Shown piece after piece: positions 16,889 to 26,299 of a stretch of 64,000 nucleotides of DNA (position 1 is the first letter of the stretch; the number at the start of each line of letters is the position of its first letter). The position numbers were made by a program, and so were the translations under genes. The notes under the pieces are model-generated. The model made no database searches. It was given only the letters and a program-made list of their open reading frames with translations, and had not been told where the DNA came from. The stretch covers positions 1-64,000 of the forward strand of contig NZ_FQUQ01000001.1 of the NCBI RefSeq assembly GCF_900129215.1, in the 5' to 3' direction. The DNA comes from Pedobacter caeni. Its GTDB lineage: Bacteria > Bacteroidota > Bacteroidia > Sphingobacteriales > Sphingobacteriaceae.

Positions 16889-19333
16889 ATGGAAAAACTA
16901 CCTCGCTGGTCTAAAATTACGCTGAAGATATTAGGTGGCCTGGTGGCCCTGATCTTAATTGTTTTCATCGCGCTCGGATTGTATGTCAATGCGAATAAGA
17001 AAGAATTGCTGGGAACAATTACAAAACAGCTGAATAAGAACCTCAATGGATCGCTGACGATCGGCAATATGGAGCCTACCTTTTTTAAAGGATTTCCGGG
17101 TGTTTCCATCAGCCTGAAAAATGTTGTCATGAAGGATAGCCTCTGGAAAAATCACCACCACACCCTGCTGGATGCAAAAGATTTCGACGTTTCTGTAAAT
17201 ACCATGGCCCTTTTAACGGGAACAATAGAGATTAAAAAGATCGGAATCAGTAATGCAACCATTTATCTTTTTACAGATAGCAACGGGTATAGCAATACGG
17301 CAATCTTCAGAAAGAAAGATAAAAAGAAAGAGCCGGAAACTGATGAAGGCGGTTCGGATGCGAGGCTTAAGAAATTCAGTCTGAATCAGGTGAGTTTTGT
17401 GGTCGACAATAAAAAAGGGCACAAGCTTTTTCAGTTTGATGTCGACGAGCTGAAAGGGGAGATGGACTATTCCTTCTCGGGATGGGAAGCAAAGCTGAAG
17501 TTGAAAACCATGGCCAGAAGTCTGGCTTTTAATACGAGAAGAGGAAGTTTCATCAAGGATAAAATGCTGGAAGGTCCTTTTAAAATAAATTATAATGAGG
17601 ATAGCGGAATCATTGATGTAGCAGAAAACCAATTGAACATTGGAAAAGATCCTTTCCTCATCGGAGCTAAATTTGACACCTCAAAAGAGAATACTGATTT
17701 TAAGATTAACATTAAAGCTCCGGGAATACTCTGGAGAGATGCTTCGGCATTACTGGCACCCAATATCAGCTCAAAACTTAACATGTTCGACCTGAAAGCA
17801 CCAATCGATGTGACCTGTACCATTGCCGGAAATATGGGGCCGGGAGGCGATCCTGCCATCAATGTAACCGCACTGGTAAAAGATAACGTACTGACCACCC
17901 CGGGAGCCGTAATTGACAGCTGTAATTTTAGAGGGGTTTTTACCAATAATTACCTCAATGGTAAGGGGTTTACGGATGAAAATTCGGCCATTAAGCTCTA
18001 TCAGTTCAAAGGGAGCTATAGTGAAATGCCTTTTTCAATTGATACGGTATTTATACATAACCTGGATAAGCCGATTGCGACAGGTGTTTTCAGGTCCAAA
18101 TTTGAAATTTCGAAGCTGAATAAAGCAATTGGTGAAGAAACCTTGAAATTCACCAGGGGCACGGCGAATGTTAAGCTGGCCTATAAGGCGGATATTGTCG
18201 CTTTTAAATTATCGAAACCCATCGTAACCGGAGTGGTTGACATTACCAATGCAGACGTAAGTTATGTTCCAAGAAAGTTGAATTTTACGAACACCGCGAT
18301 CTCCCTCAATTTTACAAGTAATGATCTTTTTATTAAAAATATCAGGCTGCAGAGTGGCAGGAGTGTGGTGATGATGGATGGAACGATCCGCAACTTTTTA
18401 AACCTTTATTATACGGCACCGGAGAAGATCTTACTGACCTGGAAGGTGACGAGTCCGGAATTGCATCTTGGAGAGTTTCTGGGCTTCCTGGGCACCCGTA
18501 AGACGGCAAAGAAAGTGAAGCGACAGACGAAAAGTACAAACTTCTCTCAGGATATGAATGAACTTTTCGAGAAGAGTATGGTGGATATGCATTTAAGGGT
18601 AGCAAAAGTGTATTATAATAAATTTTTGGCCACGGATGCAACTGCAGACCTGTTCCTTTCAGAATCCGGAATCGGACTTAAAAATATCAGTGTGAAACAT
18701 GGAGGAGGCTCATTGAAAGTAGATGGAAACATTTCACAGAAAGGGAAGTTCAATCATTTCCTGATCAATACTACCCTGAGCAATGTCGACATTAAGAATT
18801 TCTTTTATTCTTTTGATAACTTCGGGATGACGAGCCTCACTTCAAAGAACCTGAAAGGATACTTGTATTCTAAAACAAAAATTGGTGGAACAATCACCGA
18901 TCAGGGAAGATTGGTGACCAACTCCCTGAATGGGAATGTGGTCTTTGATGTTAAAAGAGGTGCTTTACTCCGGTTTGATCCGATCAAAAATGTTGGAAAA
19001 TTTGCTTTTCCTTTCAGGGATCTGGACAACATCACCTTTGAAAACCTAAACGGTAAATTTGATATCCGCGGGCCAAGGATTACGATCAATCCAATGCAGA
19101 TCAATTCGAGTATCCTGAATATGGATGTCGCCGGAGTCTATTCTATGTCGACCGGAACGAATATAGAACTTGATGTGCCGCTTAGGAACCCTAAAAAAGA
19201 CGAAGACATTACTGATAAGAAAGAGATTCAGGAACGCAGAATGAAGGGAATTGTACTTCACCTGCTGGCCACAGACGGGGAAGACGGAAAGATTAAAATC
19301 AAACTCAACAGAAACCGGAGTAAGGGGAAATAG
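16889..19333 (+). CDS. AsmA-family inner-membrane protein
   Basis: 814 residues. One N-terminal membrane helix (about 10-32, LGGLVALILIVFIALGLYV) is followed by a long periplasmic, beta-rich body with AsmA-like segments at the start (GSLTIGNMEPTFFKGFPGVSISLKNV) and end (LNGKFDIRGPRITINPM, FDVKRGALLRFDPI). AsmA-like proteins are thought to form bridges for lipid transport and affect outer-membrane assembly (established for relatives). The C-terminus is basic. The gene is monocistronic and diverges from the ABC exporter. Confidence 0.8.
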   Translation: MEKLPRWSKITLKILGGLVALILIVFIALGLYVNANKKELLGTITKQLNKNLNGSLTIGNMEPTFFKGFPGVSISLKNVVMKDSLWKNHHHTLLDAKDFDVSVNTMALLTGTIEIKKIGISNATIYLFTDSNGYSNTAIFRKKDKKKEPETDEGGSDARLKKFSLNQVSFVVDNKKGHKLFQFDVDELKGEMDYSFSGWEAKLKLKTMARSLAFNTRRGSFIKDKMLEGPFKINYNEDSGIIDVAENQLNIGKDPFLIGAKFDTSKENTDFKINIKAPGILWRDASALLAPNISSKLNMFDLKAPIDVTCTIAGNMGPGGDPAINVTALVKDNVLTTPGAVIDSCNFRGVFTNNYLNGKGFTDENSAIKLYQFKGSYSEMPFSIDTVFIHNLDKPIATGVFRSKFEISKLNKAIGEETLKFTRGTANVKLAYKADIVAFKLSKPIVTGVVDITNADVSYVPRKLNFTNTAISLNFTSNDLFIKNIRLQSGRSVVMMDGTIRNFLNLYYTAPEKILLTWKVTSPELHLGEFLGFLGTRKTAKKVKRQTKSTNFSQDMNELFEKSMVDMHLRVAKVYYNKFLATDATADLFLSESGIGLKNISVKHGGGSLKVDGNISQKGKFNHFLINTTLSNVDIKNFFYSFDNFGMTSLTSKNLKGYLYSKTKIGGTITDQGRLVTNSLNGNVVFDVKRGALLRFDPIKNVGKFAFPFRDLDNITFENLNGKFDIRGPRITINPMQINSSILNMDVAGVYSMSTGTNIELDVPLRNPKKDEDITDKKEIQERRMKGIVLHLLATDGEDGKIKIKLNRNRSKGK

Positions 19334-19392
19334 CCTTGCTTTTATTTACCCTGGTGCAATTCTAAAAAAATATTTCACTAAATTTCAATACA

Positions 19393-19417
19393 GAGGCAAC
19401 CTATTTCAGGTTGCCTC
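19393..19417 (+). other. Perfect 10-bp hairpin before the ECF sigma gene
   Basis: GAGGCAACCT (19393-19402), loop ATTTC, AGGTTGCCTC (19408-19417). No T-run follows, so it is not a clear terminator; it may form in the leader of the sigma gene, 35 bases before its start, or mark the 3' end of the AsmA transcript. Confidence 0.6.
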
Positions 19418-19452
19418 CGTACTTGTAGGTATAGATGATTTAAATTTTTTAC

Positions 19453-19983
19453 GTGGACGAATCAATCATTCAGGAACTAATAGATGGCTGTAAGAAGAAA
19501 GACCGGAAAAGTCAGAAGGGGCTTTATCAGGGCTATTACAGCTATGCCATGAGGATGTGTATTCGCTATGCGAAAGATAAAGATGAAGCTGTTGAACTCG
19601 TAAATGATGGCTTTTTGAGGGTATTTATAAATATTCACCGATACGATAAGACAAAACCTTTTAAGCCCTGGCTGAGTACCATCATGATCAATACTTCAAT
19701 AGATCATTACAGAAAGCAAATAAGGCGTATGGAAATGGAAGAATTAAATGCAAAACATGAGCTGGAGGATCAGGAAAACATCCTTACTCAAATACATTAT
19801 GAAGACCTGATTAAACTGGTGCAAAAACTTTCCGTTGCTTACCGAACCGTTTTTAACCTGTTTGCGATTGATGGATTTTCTCATGAGGAGATCTCTTCCA
19901 TGCTCTCTATCTCAGTAGGAACGTCTAAGTCGAACCTCTTTAAGGCAAGAGAACAATTGAAAAAGATGCTCAAAACGATGTAA
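19453..19983 (+). CDS. ECF RNA polymerase sigma factor
   Basis: 176 residues from a GTG start; the next in-frame ATG would remove most of region 2, so GTG is favoured. Region 2 runs from LIDGCKKKDRKSQKGLY through DEAVELVNDGFLRVF, and region 4 contains FNLFAIDGFSHEEISSML and GTSKSNLFKAREQLKK. ECF factors direct polymerase to a small regulon, usually under an anti-sigma factor. No classic anti-sigma gene is adjacent, but the next gene starts with a short cytoplasmic segment and one membrane helix and could fill that role. Confidence 0.9.
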   Translation: MDESIIQELIDGCKKKDRKSQKGLYQGYYSYAMRMCIRYAKDKDEAVELVNDGFLRVFINIHRYDKTKPFKPWLSTIMINTSIDHYRKQIRRMEMEELNAKHELEDQENILTQIHYEDLIKLVQKLSVAYRTVFNLFAIDGFSHEEISSMLSISVGTSKSNLFKAREQLKKMLKTM

Positions 19984-20053
19984 TCAGATTTTGAAAATGA
20001 AATGCTCAGATTTTGAGAATAAAAGAAGATATGAATCTAGTTAAAACACCAAT

Positions 20054-21331
20054 ATGGAATTAGACGATAACGAGTTTGATGCCGCCTTCAGGGAAAGGGT
20101 GTTTGATGCTGATCCTCAGTTTGAGGAGGCAGCATGGGACAAAATGGAGCGGAAGTTGAGGAGGAGGGAGCGTATTGTTCTGTTCAGGAAGGGAAGTGTG
20201 GTATTGTCGCTATTGCTTTTAATTGGATTGATCGGCTATTATTCTTTTGATAAAAAACCGTCGGGTAAAGCCAGGACTGAGCTTGCAGGAACGGGGGAAA
20301 AAGGAAAAAATACAGGTAAGATGGCGGTATCAGGAGATACTGTGGTGGTGACAAAAGAAGCATCAGTTTTGTCAAAAGATACGCTGGTTCTGCCGAACGG
20401 AGATCTGGGTATTGGCCTTCAAAGCACAGACCATAACAATGGTCTTCAAAATAACCATCTTCTGGCTGTAAAGGAAAATCATTTTTTTGCCGCTGGATCT
20501 GAAACTCGTGTAAATAGAAATCTGTCCGCTTTAGAGCAGCATAATCTAAGTATCACTAAAGGACTGCTTCAACCTCCGGCTATAGCCCTTTCTTTGAGTC
20601 CAGGTTCGGTCGTAAAAGAGGATAAGCTGATTGCTGCAAATAAAGATGTGGAGGCGGCTTCGAATAAACAGAATGCAGAGGTTCAGATTACACAGGAAAA
20701 AGAGCGGGAAAAACTGAAAGTAAAACCCCTGATCAAAAAAGCAATCCCAATGAGCCTCGCTTTAAGTGCCGGGCCTGAATTCAATTCCGCAGGTTCTTTA
20801 ATCGGAGGGAAAGGTGGCTTTAGTGCAGGCCTGACTTTTAGCATGGGGATAGCAAAGAATTTCAGGCTGCAAACGGGACTTAAATACAGTGCTAAAGATT
20901 ATGCAACAGATAGCTATGCTTATCGTTTTAAAAACCCTCAGTTTCAGGGAATGATTTCCGGTATTGATGCGACCTGTGCTGTACTTGAAATTCCGGTGAT
21001 CGCCTCTTATACCGTGATGGAGGACAGGCAACGAAGCATAGACCTGAACCTGGGGCTGTCGAGTTACCTGATGCTGAAGGAAGATTATACGTTTAAATAT
21101 ACGCAGTCTTCAGGCATGCCGGACCGTTTAGTAGAGAGAAGAAATGCCAACCAGCACCTGTTCGGTGTAGTTGATCTTTCTGCAACCTACTTTATCAAGC
21201 TTAAAACAGAAAAATTTAAAATAGGGGTGGAACCTTTCGTTAAAATACCTTTAACGGGGGTTGGTGAAGGTAGAGTGAACCTGAAATCAAGTGGAATTTC
21301 TTTAAAAATACGCTATGACCTGGACAAATAA
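20054..21331 (+). CDS. Membrane-anchored protein with outer-membrane-barrel-like C-terminus
   Basis: 425 residues. An acidic N-terminus of about 50 residues (DNEFDAAFRERVFDADPQFEEAAWDKME) precedes one membrane helix (VVLSLLLLIGLIGYYSF), a low-complexity linker of about 150 residues, and a C-terminal part (from about 230) resembling a PorT-like eight-stranded barrel. This layout, sigma-linked with a cytoplasmic N-terminus, is common downstream of ECF sigma genes in Bacteroidota. Whether it regulates the sigma factor is inference. It lies 70 bp after the sigma gene on the same strand. Confidence 0.7.
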   Translation: MELDDNEFDAAFRERVFDADPQFEEAAWDKMERKLRRRERIVLFRKGSVVLSLLLLIGLIGYYSFDKKPSGKARTELAGTGEKGKNTGKMAVSGDTVVVTKEASVLSKDTLVLPNGDLGIGLQSTDHNNGLQNNHLLAVKENHFFAAGSETRVNRNLSALEQHNLSITKGLLQPPAIALSLSPGSVVKEDKLIAANKDVEAASNKQNAEVQITQEKEREKLKVKPLIKKAIPMSLALSAGPEFNSAGSLIGGKGGFSAGLTFSMGIAKNFRLQTGLKYSAKDYATDSYAYRFKNPQFQGMISGIDATCAVLEIPVIASYTVMEDRQRSIDLNLGLSSYLMLKEDYTFKYTQSSGMPDRLVERRNANQHLFGVVDLSATYFIKLKTEKFKIGVEPFVKIPLTGVGEGRVNLKSSGISLKIRYDLDK

Positions 21332-21374
21332 CATCAAAGACTATTAGATATCTGCTAAACTAAAACCAAAAATT

Positions 21375-21830
21375 ATGGAACGTGATGAATTTATCAAATC
21401 ATTAGGATTTGGGCTGGCACTGGTATGCTCTGGGTCCTGCTTTCAGGGATGTGGTGGGAAGGGCGATACTGGTACGCCAGAACCTAACCCCAATCCAAAC
21501 CCAGGCGGAAGCACAGCTTCTGTTAACCTGGCTTCCCAATTGCTGGCTGTTGGCGATCAGGCTACGGCAAACGGGGTATTGTTTTTTAGAGTGGCTGCCG
21601 GAAATACCAGCAGTGCATTTGTCGCTACTGAAGCGCTCTGTCCGCATCAACAAGGATCGTTGGTCTGGAAGCAGGCCTTAAATAAGATTCAGTGCCAGTT
21701 GCATTTTTCTGAATACAGTACAAACGGTACGGTGCTTCAGGGACCTCAGAACACAACCGGTAATACCAGAACCTTGAAAATATATGCGACAGCGATCAGT
21801 AATAATACACTAACGGCAACTATAACTTAG
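21375..21830 (+). CDS. Rieske-type [2Fe-2S] lipoprotein
   Basis: 151 residues. The N-terminus is hydrophobic with several Cys (VCSGSC, QGCGG) and reads as a lipoprotein signal followed by a Pro/Asn/Gly linker. The Rieske cluster ligands are present as CPH (CxH) and CQLH (CxxH) about 20 residues apart. It should bind a [2Fe-2S] cluster outside the inner membrane and transfer electrons; the partner is unknown because no oxygenase or cytochrome gene is nearby. It ends the sigma-barrel-Rieske series and is followed by a strong terminator. Confidence 0.8.
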   Translation: MERDEFIKSLGFGLALVCSGSCFQGCGGKGDTGTPEPNPNPNPGGSTASVNLASQLLAVGDQATANGVLFFRVAAGNTSSAFVATEALCPHQQGSLVWKQALNKIQCQLHFSEYSTNGTVLQGPQNTTGNTRTLKIYATAISNNTLTATIT

Positions 21831-21844
21831 ATTTGTGGGGGGAT

Positions 21845-21883
21845 GGGAAGAGGCATATTTAGCTTCTTCCCTTTTTTATTTTT
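21845..21883 (+). terminator. Terminator after the Rieske gene
   Basis: 10-bp stem GGGAAGAGGC (21845-21854) with GCTTCTTCCC (21862-21871), one G-U pair, 7-base loop, then a T-rich tail to 21883. It closes the plus-strand series and overlaps the end of the convergent acetyltransferase gene. Confidence 0.9.
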
Positions 21884-22403
21884 TCTCAACCGGAATCTCA
21901 AAAAGAGCCAGTTCAATGTTTTCATAATGTTTTGGGAGAATGTTAGATGCCTCAGGAATAATATTGCCCAGATAGTTGAATCCACACTTTACATAGTAAG
22001 CAATCAGTCTGGGATTATCTCCCCAGGTGTCCATCCGGATGTATTCTTTGTCTTTTCCGGCAGCAAAAGTATGTGCCCAGGTCACAATCTCATTGACAAA
22101 ATTAGCGCCTCTGAATTCCGGATTCGTTACAATGCGGTGGAGGTAAATGGCCGGATCCACATCTTTTTCTTTCCAGATCAGGGGGTCATTAAAATCTATG
22201 GCAAAAATACAGGCAGTCTTTCCGTCAATCTGAATTTTCCATTGTCTTTCTTCCTTCAGTTCCCGCTCAATCAGGCTACGTTCAAAGCCCTGCCATTGTT
22301 TATTGAATACAGTTTTTTGAAAAGCGATAGCCGCATCGTACAATTCGAAAATCTGGTCAATATCATGTATAGTGGAAGGAAGTATCTGCATATTTTTTAA
22401 CAT
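21876..22403 (-). CDS. GNAT family N-acetyltransferase
   Basis: 175 residues; a second ATG at 22391 is an equally good start. The fold is GNAT: an N-terminal segment (ILPSTIHDIDQIFELYDAA), central strands (YLHRIVTNPEFRG) and the acetyl-CoA loop, here FRGANF, which departs from the usual RxxGxG pattern. The closing motif is LIAYYVKCGFNYLG. Substrate is unknown. It stands alone on the minus strand. Confidence 0.8.
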   Translation of the reverse strand: MLKNMQILPSTIHDIDQIFELYDAAIAFQKTVFNKQWQGFERSLIERELKEERQWKIQIDGKTACIFAIDFNDPLIWKEKDVDPAIYLHRIVTNPEFRGANFVNEIVTWAHTFAAGKDKEYIRMDTWGDNPRLIAYYVKCGFNYLGNIIPEASNILPKHYENIELALFEIPVEKK

Positions 22404-22559
22404 CTTGCTTAAATTGAATTAACGACAAAATTCGTAAATTTATTCGGAAGGGAACAGATACAAATTTCCCTTATTTAATGGGTACAGATATTTGCTTTAC
22501 CGGAGCAGTTTCTGTACTTGATGAATTTGCTAAATAACCACCCTAAAAACAGATAAAAT

Positions 22560-22970
22560 ATGAAACGTAATGCAACAGCCGTTTGGAATGGCACAATCAA
22601 AGAAGGTGCGGGCCACCTGAGTACGGATAGTAAAGTCTTAGACCAGACGCAATACTCTTTTAACAGCCGTTTTGCAGATGGGATAGGTACCAATCCGGAA
22701 GAATTAATGGCCGCTGCACATGCCGGTTGTTTTACCATGAAACTGAGTCTTGACCTGACTGAAGCTGGTTTTACTCCGGGATCTTTAGAAACCAAAGCCA
22801 CCATATCTCTGGATAATGGCGTGATTACGAGCTCACACCTGGTGTTAAAAGCAAGCGTTCCGGGAATCACTGAAGATCAGTTTCAGGAGATTACTGCTGG
22901 TGCAAAAGCGAATTGCCCGGTAAGTAAAGCCTATAATATGGAAATTACACTGGATGCTTCATTAGTTTAA
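22560..22970 (+). CDS. osmC: OsmC family peroxiredoxin
   Basis: 136 residues. The two redox cysteines of OsmC/Ohr proteins are visible in HAGCFTM and ANCPVSKAY, with an Arg/Glu-containing helix before them (GTNPEELMAAAHAGC). OsmC reduces organic hydroperoxides with thiol donors in the cytoplasm. The sequence pattern is OsmC rather than Ohr. It is monocistronic with a clear terminator. Confidence 0.92.
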   Translation: MKRNATAVWNGTIKEGAGHLSTDSKVLDQTQYSFNSRFADGIGTNPEELMAAAHAGCFTMKLSLDLTEAGFTPGSLETKATISLDNGVITSSHLVLKASVPGITEDQFQEITAGAKANCPVSKAYNMEITLDASLV

Positions 22971-22979
22971 GCATACCCG

Positions 22980-23020
22980 AAAAACCTCAGGCTCTTTCTT
23001 ATTCCAGGTCTGAGGTTTTT
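22980..23020 (+). terminator. Terminator after osmC
   Basis: 11-bp perfect stem AAAAACCTCAG (22980-22990) with CTGAGGTTTTT (23010-23020), loop of 19 bases, followed by CTCC. Bidirectional action toward the convergent acetyltransferase gene is possible. Confidence 0.85.
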
Positions 23021-23073
23021 CTCCAGGTGTACCATGCGGATTCTTTTTACCTGACCTCTGTTCTGATTAAAAA

Positions 23074-23646
23074 CTAGTATTCCTGCAGTACGATATTCCA
23101 ATGCTCTGAACCATCATGGTAAGAACTTGCGAGTATAAATCCTGCCTTCAGGTGTGATTTCATAGAGACTAAATTTCTGGATACAATTTCTGTAACACAG
23201 AGCTCATAGCGATCCTTAAGCAGGTTCTTTGTTTCTGTGTAAAGCCTGTTCAATAAGCCTAATCCTCTGAAATCAGAAGATACACAAACCTGCCCGCCCA
23301 CGATATAGCGATACTCATTTAATGCCTTGCCTTTATAGCTGACTTTATCAAATTCCTTAAACATAGGAATTAAAGAAGGAATTTTATTACGGAAAGCCAG
23401 GGGCATGGCTAAATTGTAACCGATAACCTGACCCTGATTGATGGCGATTACCTGAGGTTCTTCCGCGGCCATTTCCTTCAGCAGTTCAAGTGTATGTTGC
23501 GCAAATACAAAACCTTGATTTTCCTGGTTCATTTCCTGTACTGCAGTAAGGTGATTATTTCTTTGTAAAGTCAGAATTTGCTCAAATTCATGGTCAGTGG
23601 AGGCAATTTTGAAATTGATCTTCAGGTTATCTTCTCTGCCAGGCAT
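23074..23646 (-). CDS. GNAT family N-acetyltransferase
   Basis: 190 residues from ATG 23646; an upstream in-frame ATG at 23736 would add 30 residues that do not fit the fold. Visible GNAT elements are the strand VIGYNLAMPL, the acetyl-CoA-binding segment SSDFRGLGLLNRLY and the C-terminal NLVSMKSHLKAGF. Substrate unknown. It is convergent with osmC and divergent from proB. Confidence 0.8.
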   Translation of the reverse strand: MPGREDNLKINFKIASTDHEFEQILTLQRNNHLTAVQEMNQENQGFVFAQHTLELLKEMAAEEPQVIAINQGQVIGYNLAMPLAFRNKIPSLIPMFKEFDKVSYKGKALNEYRYIVGGQVCVSSDFRGLGLLNRLYTETKNLLKDRYELCVTEIVSRNLVSMKSHLKAGFILASSYHDGSEHWNIVLQEY

Positions 23647-23857
23647 GTTAATTGTTGTTTTTAAGTTTTTATTCAGCATTAAATATAGAAAAAATGTTTC
23701 TTTTTGCGGTTTTGTGGCTGTATTTTTTGTGATCATCTGAAAAATGTTTCAAATGAAGCCTGGATTTCTTTGTAACTTCTAAAAACAATAAATCCGGATG
23801 AAAAAATGAGGTAAAATTCTTATTTTGGGGCACCAAAAAAATCTCAACCCCAAACCA

Positions 23858-24892
23858 ATGAATAAGCCGATACTTGTTTTGAAATTAGGCACAGCCTCCA
23901 TCACCACTTCGAAAGGAGAACTTGATGAGGGGGTAATTGCTGATGTTGCTGCCCAGGTAGCAAAACTGGCCAAAGATTACCGGTTAATTCTGGTTTCCTC
24001 GGGCGCCGTTGCTGCAGGAAAGCAATACCTGAAAAGTTACAAAGGGAAGATCTCCGAAAGAAAGGCTGCGGCCGCTATCGGTAACCCCATTCTGTTAAAC
24101 ACCTATTCCAAACATTTTCATCCTTATGGCATTCAGATGGCGCAGAGCTTATGTGAGCGCAGACATTTCTCAAATAGAACCCAATTCCTGCAATTGAAGG
24201 ATACTTATGAGGAATTATGGAAAAACGGGGTGATTCCTATTGCCAATGAGAACGATGTGGTGAGTGATCTGGAACTTAAGTTCTCTGATAATGATGAGCT
24301 GGCTACTTTGCTGGGGGTCGGTTTTGGAGCCTCACTGATCTTACTGGGCACCTCTGTGCCTGGGGTATTGGATAAGGATGGCAAGGTGATCGACAAGATT
24401 GACTCCATCAATAGCGATGTTTTTTCTCTGGCCAATAAGAAAACCTCTGACCTCGGCCTTGGTGGGATGGTCTCTAAGCTGACTTTTGCCCATTTGGCTT
24501 CGACCATGGGGATTAAAGTCGTGATTTTTGGCATCCGTACCGTGAATGGTATTCTGGATGCAGTTCAGGAGAAAACAGGAACTTCCTGTACACCAAAAAA
24601 CTGTTCCATTTCTGCCAGAAATAAATGGCTGGCCAGCGGCAGTCTGGTAACGGGCAGATTGATGGTTGATGAGGGCGCATGTGAGGCGATCAGGAAACGC
24701 AAAAGCTTGCTGGCGGTAGGTGTCGTGGCTGTTGTGGAACAATTCGGTAACGGAGAGATCTTCGAGGTGATCGATGCGGAAAAAAATATAGTGGCGCTGG
24801 CCAGGGCAAAAGAAAGTTCAGCAGCCATATTGAAGGATTCAAAACAACATAACCTGGAAATTGCCAATGCCAGTGACATCGTGATCTTATAA
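23858..24892 (+). CDS. proB: Glutamate 5-kinase
   Basis: 344 residues from the ATG at 23858, chosen over an upstream TTG because the protein family begins MNKPILVLKLGTASITT. The amino-acid-kinase fold is followed by a C-terminal PUA-like domain (from about 265: KRKSLLAVGVVAVVEQFGNGEIFEV). It phosphorylates glutamate in the first step of proline synthesis; the enzyme is normally feedback-inhibited by proline. proA follows 7 bp later. Confidence 0.95.
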   Translation: MNKPILVLKLGTASITTSKGELDEGVIADVAAQVAKLAKDYRLILVSSGAVAAGKQYLKSYKGKISERKAAAAIGNPILLNTYSKHFHPYGIQMAQSLCERRHFSNRTQFLQLKDTYEELWKNGVIPIANENDVVSDLELKFSDNDELATLLGVGFGASLILLGTSVPGVLDKDGKVIDKIDSINSDVFSLANKKTSDLGLGGMVSKLTFAHLASTMGIKVVIFGIRTVNGILDAVQEKTGTSCTPKNCSISARNKWLASGSLVTGRLMVDEGACEAIRKRKSLLAVGVVAVVEQFGNGEIFEVIDAEKNIVALARAKESSAAILKDSKQHNLEIANASDIVIL

Positions 24893-24899
24893 GCAGCAA

Positions 24900-26150
24900 A
24901 TGGAAACTATAGAAAGTCAATTGATCAACGCTAAAAAAGCAAGATACTCCATCGCTTCTTTAAGTGATAATGACCGTCAGGAAATCCTGATCAGGCTGGC
25001 AAAGGTGATCGCCGGGAAATCAGCAGAAATCATCACGGAGAACCTTAAAGACCTGCAAAAAATGCCGGATACAGATCCTAAAAAGGACCGTTTGCTCTTA
25101 AACGAAGCAAGGATCCTGGCACTGGCAGAGAGCCTTCGGGATGTGGCGGCTTTACCAGATCCTACAAACCAGTTGCTCTCTGAGCAAACCATGGCAAACG
25201 GACTCTTTATCCAAAAGAAAACGGTAGCCCTTGGTGTGGTAGGTGTGATTTATGAGTCCAGACCAAATGTGACGATAGATGTGGCGGCGCTTTGTATCCG
25301 GTCTGGAAACGTTTGCCTGCTGAGAGGCGGACAAGATGCGTATCATACCAACCTTTTCCTTGTTTCCCTCATTCAGGAGGTATTGACTTCATCAGGGATA
25401 GATAAGAATGTAGTGCAGCAATTACCTGCTGATCGTAAATATATTCTGGACATCCTCAAAGCGGAGAAATACATTGATGTGATCATTCCACGGGGTTCCA
25501 ATGAACTGATTGACTTTGTGCGTAAAAATGCACTGGTTCCGGTGATAGAAACCGGTGCGGGTGTATGTCATACCTATATCGAAACCTCTGCGAAACTGAA
25601 AGAAGGAGCTGAAATCGTTTTCAATGCAAAAGTATCCCGTCCCTCGGTTTGTAATGCACTGGATACTGTATTGATAGACGAAGCGGTTGCGGATGATTTT
25701 CTGCAGATCTTATCGCCTTTACTGGCCACAGGAAAAGTCGAGATCTTTGCCGATGAAAGAGCGTTCAGTATCCTGAGTAAAACGAATTACCCTCAGCTTG
25801 TTCTTGCTGCTCCGGAAGATTTCGGGCGGGAGTTTCTGGACTATAAATGTTCGGTTAAAATCGTAAAGAATATAGAAGAAGCGCTGGCTCATATTTCTGA
25901 TTTTTCTTCTAAACATTCGGAAGCCATCGTCACTGAAAATGCCGGTTCTGCAGAACGTTTTCTGGAGGAAGTAGATGCCGCCGTAGTTTACTTAAATGCC
26001 TCTACCAGGTTTACTGACGGACAGGTGTTTGGGCTGGGTGCGGAGATCGGAATATCTACCCAAAAACTCCATGCAAGAGGACCTTTTGCATTGGAAAAAC
26101 TGGTCACAGAAAAGTGGATTGTAAGAGGGGATGGGCAAACCCGGAATTAG
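24900..26150 (+). CDS. proA: Gamma-glutamyl phosphate reductase
   Basis: 416 residues, full length. It reduces gamma-glutamyl phosphate to glutamate semialdehyde with NADPH in proline synthesis. The aldehyde-dehydrogenase-like fold shows GVVGVIYESRPNVTIDVAALC, the nucleophile region (KVSRPSVCNALDTVLID, with the catalytic Cys), and NASTRFTDGQVFGLGAEIGIS. Only 7 bp separate it from proB, so both are one operon. Confidence 0.96.
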   Translation: METIESQLINAKKARYSIASLSDNDRQEILIRLAKVIAGKSAEIITENLKDLQKMPDTDPKKDRLLLNEARILALAESLRDVAALPDPTNQLLSEQTMANGLFIQKKTVALGVVGVIYESRPNVTIDVAALCIRSGNVCLLRGGQDAYHTNLFLVSLIQEVLTSSGIDKNVVQQLPADRKYILDILKAEKYIDVIIPRGSNELIDFVRKNALVPVIETGAGVCHTYIETSAKLKEGAEIVFNAKVSRPSVCNALDTVLIDEAVADDFLQILSPLLATGKVEIFADERAFSILSKTNYPQLVLAAPEDFGREFLDYKCSVKIVKNIEEALAHISDFSSKHSEAIVTENAGSAERFLEEVDAAVVYLNASTRFTDGQVFGLGAEIGISTQKLHARGPFALEKLVTEKWIVRGDGQTRN

Positions 26151-26216
26151 GGGATAGCATGCAATTCCCCACTTGGGGAAAAAAGAAGGACAATATTTGC
26201 CATACTGATCAGAAAA

Positions 26217-26252
26217 TACCTACAAATAGGTATTACTACCTGTTTTTAGGTA
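26217..26252. promoter_or_regulatory. Two tandem TACCT-N6-AGGTA palindromes
   Basis: TACCT-N6-AGGTA occurs at 26217-26232 and again at 26237-26252, so the two sites are exactly 20 bases apart (about two helical turns). The first extends to AATACCT...AGGTATT. They lie 48-83 bases before the PAS kinase start, as expected for a cooperative operator. Alternatively they fold as two short hairpins. The regulator is unknown. Confidence 0.6.
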
Positions 26253-26299
26253 TGTGGCTTGACTTTTGAATATCATGAGAGAAAAACTGTCCCTGATAA

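Noticed and set aside
21843..22400. 185-codon plus-strand frame opposite the GNAT gene at 21876
   Set aside because: Shadow frame; the minus-strand frame has GNAT motifs and the plus product has none. Its start lies in the terminator.
24205..24534. Minus-strand frames opposite proB and proA
   Set aside because: No promoters or family features; they mirror codon bias of the real genes.
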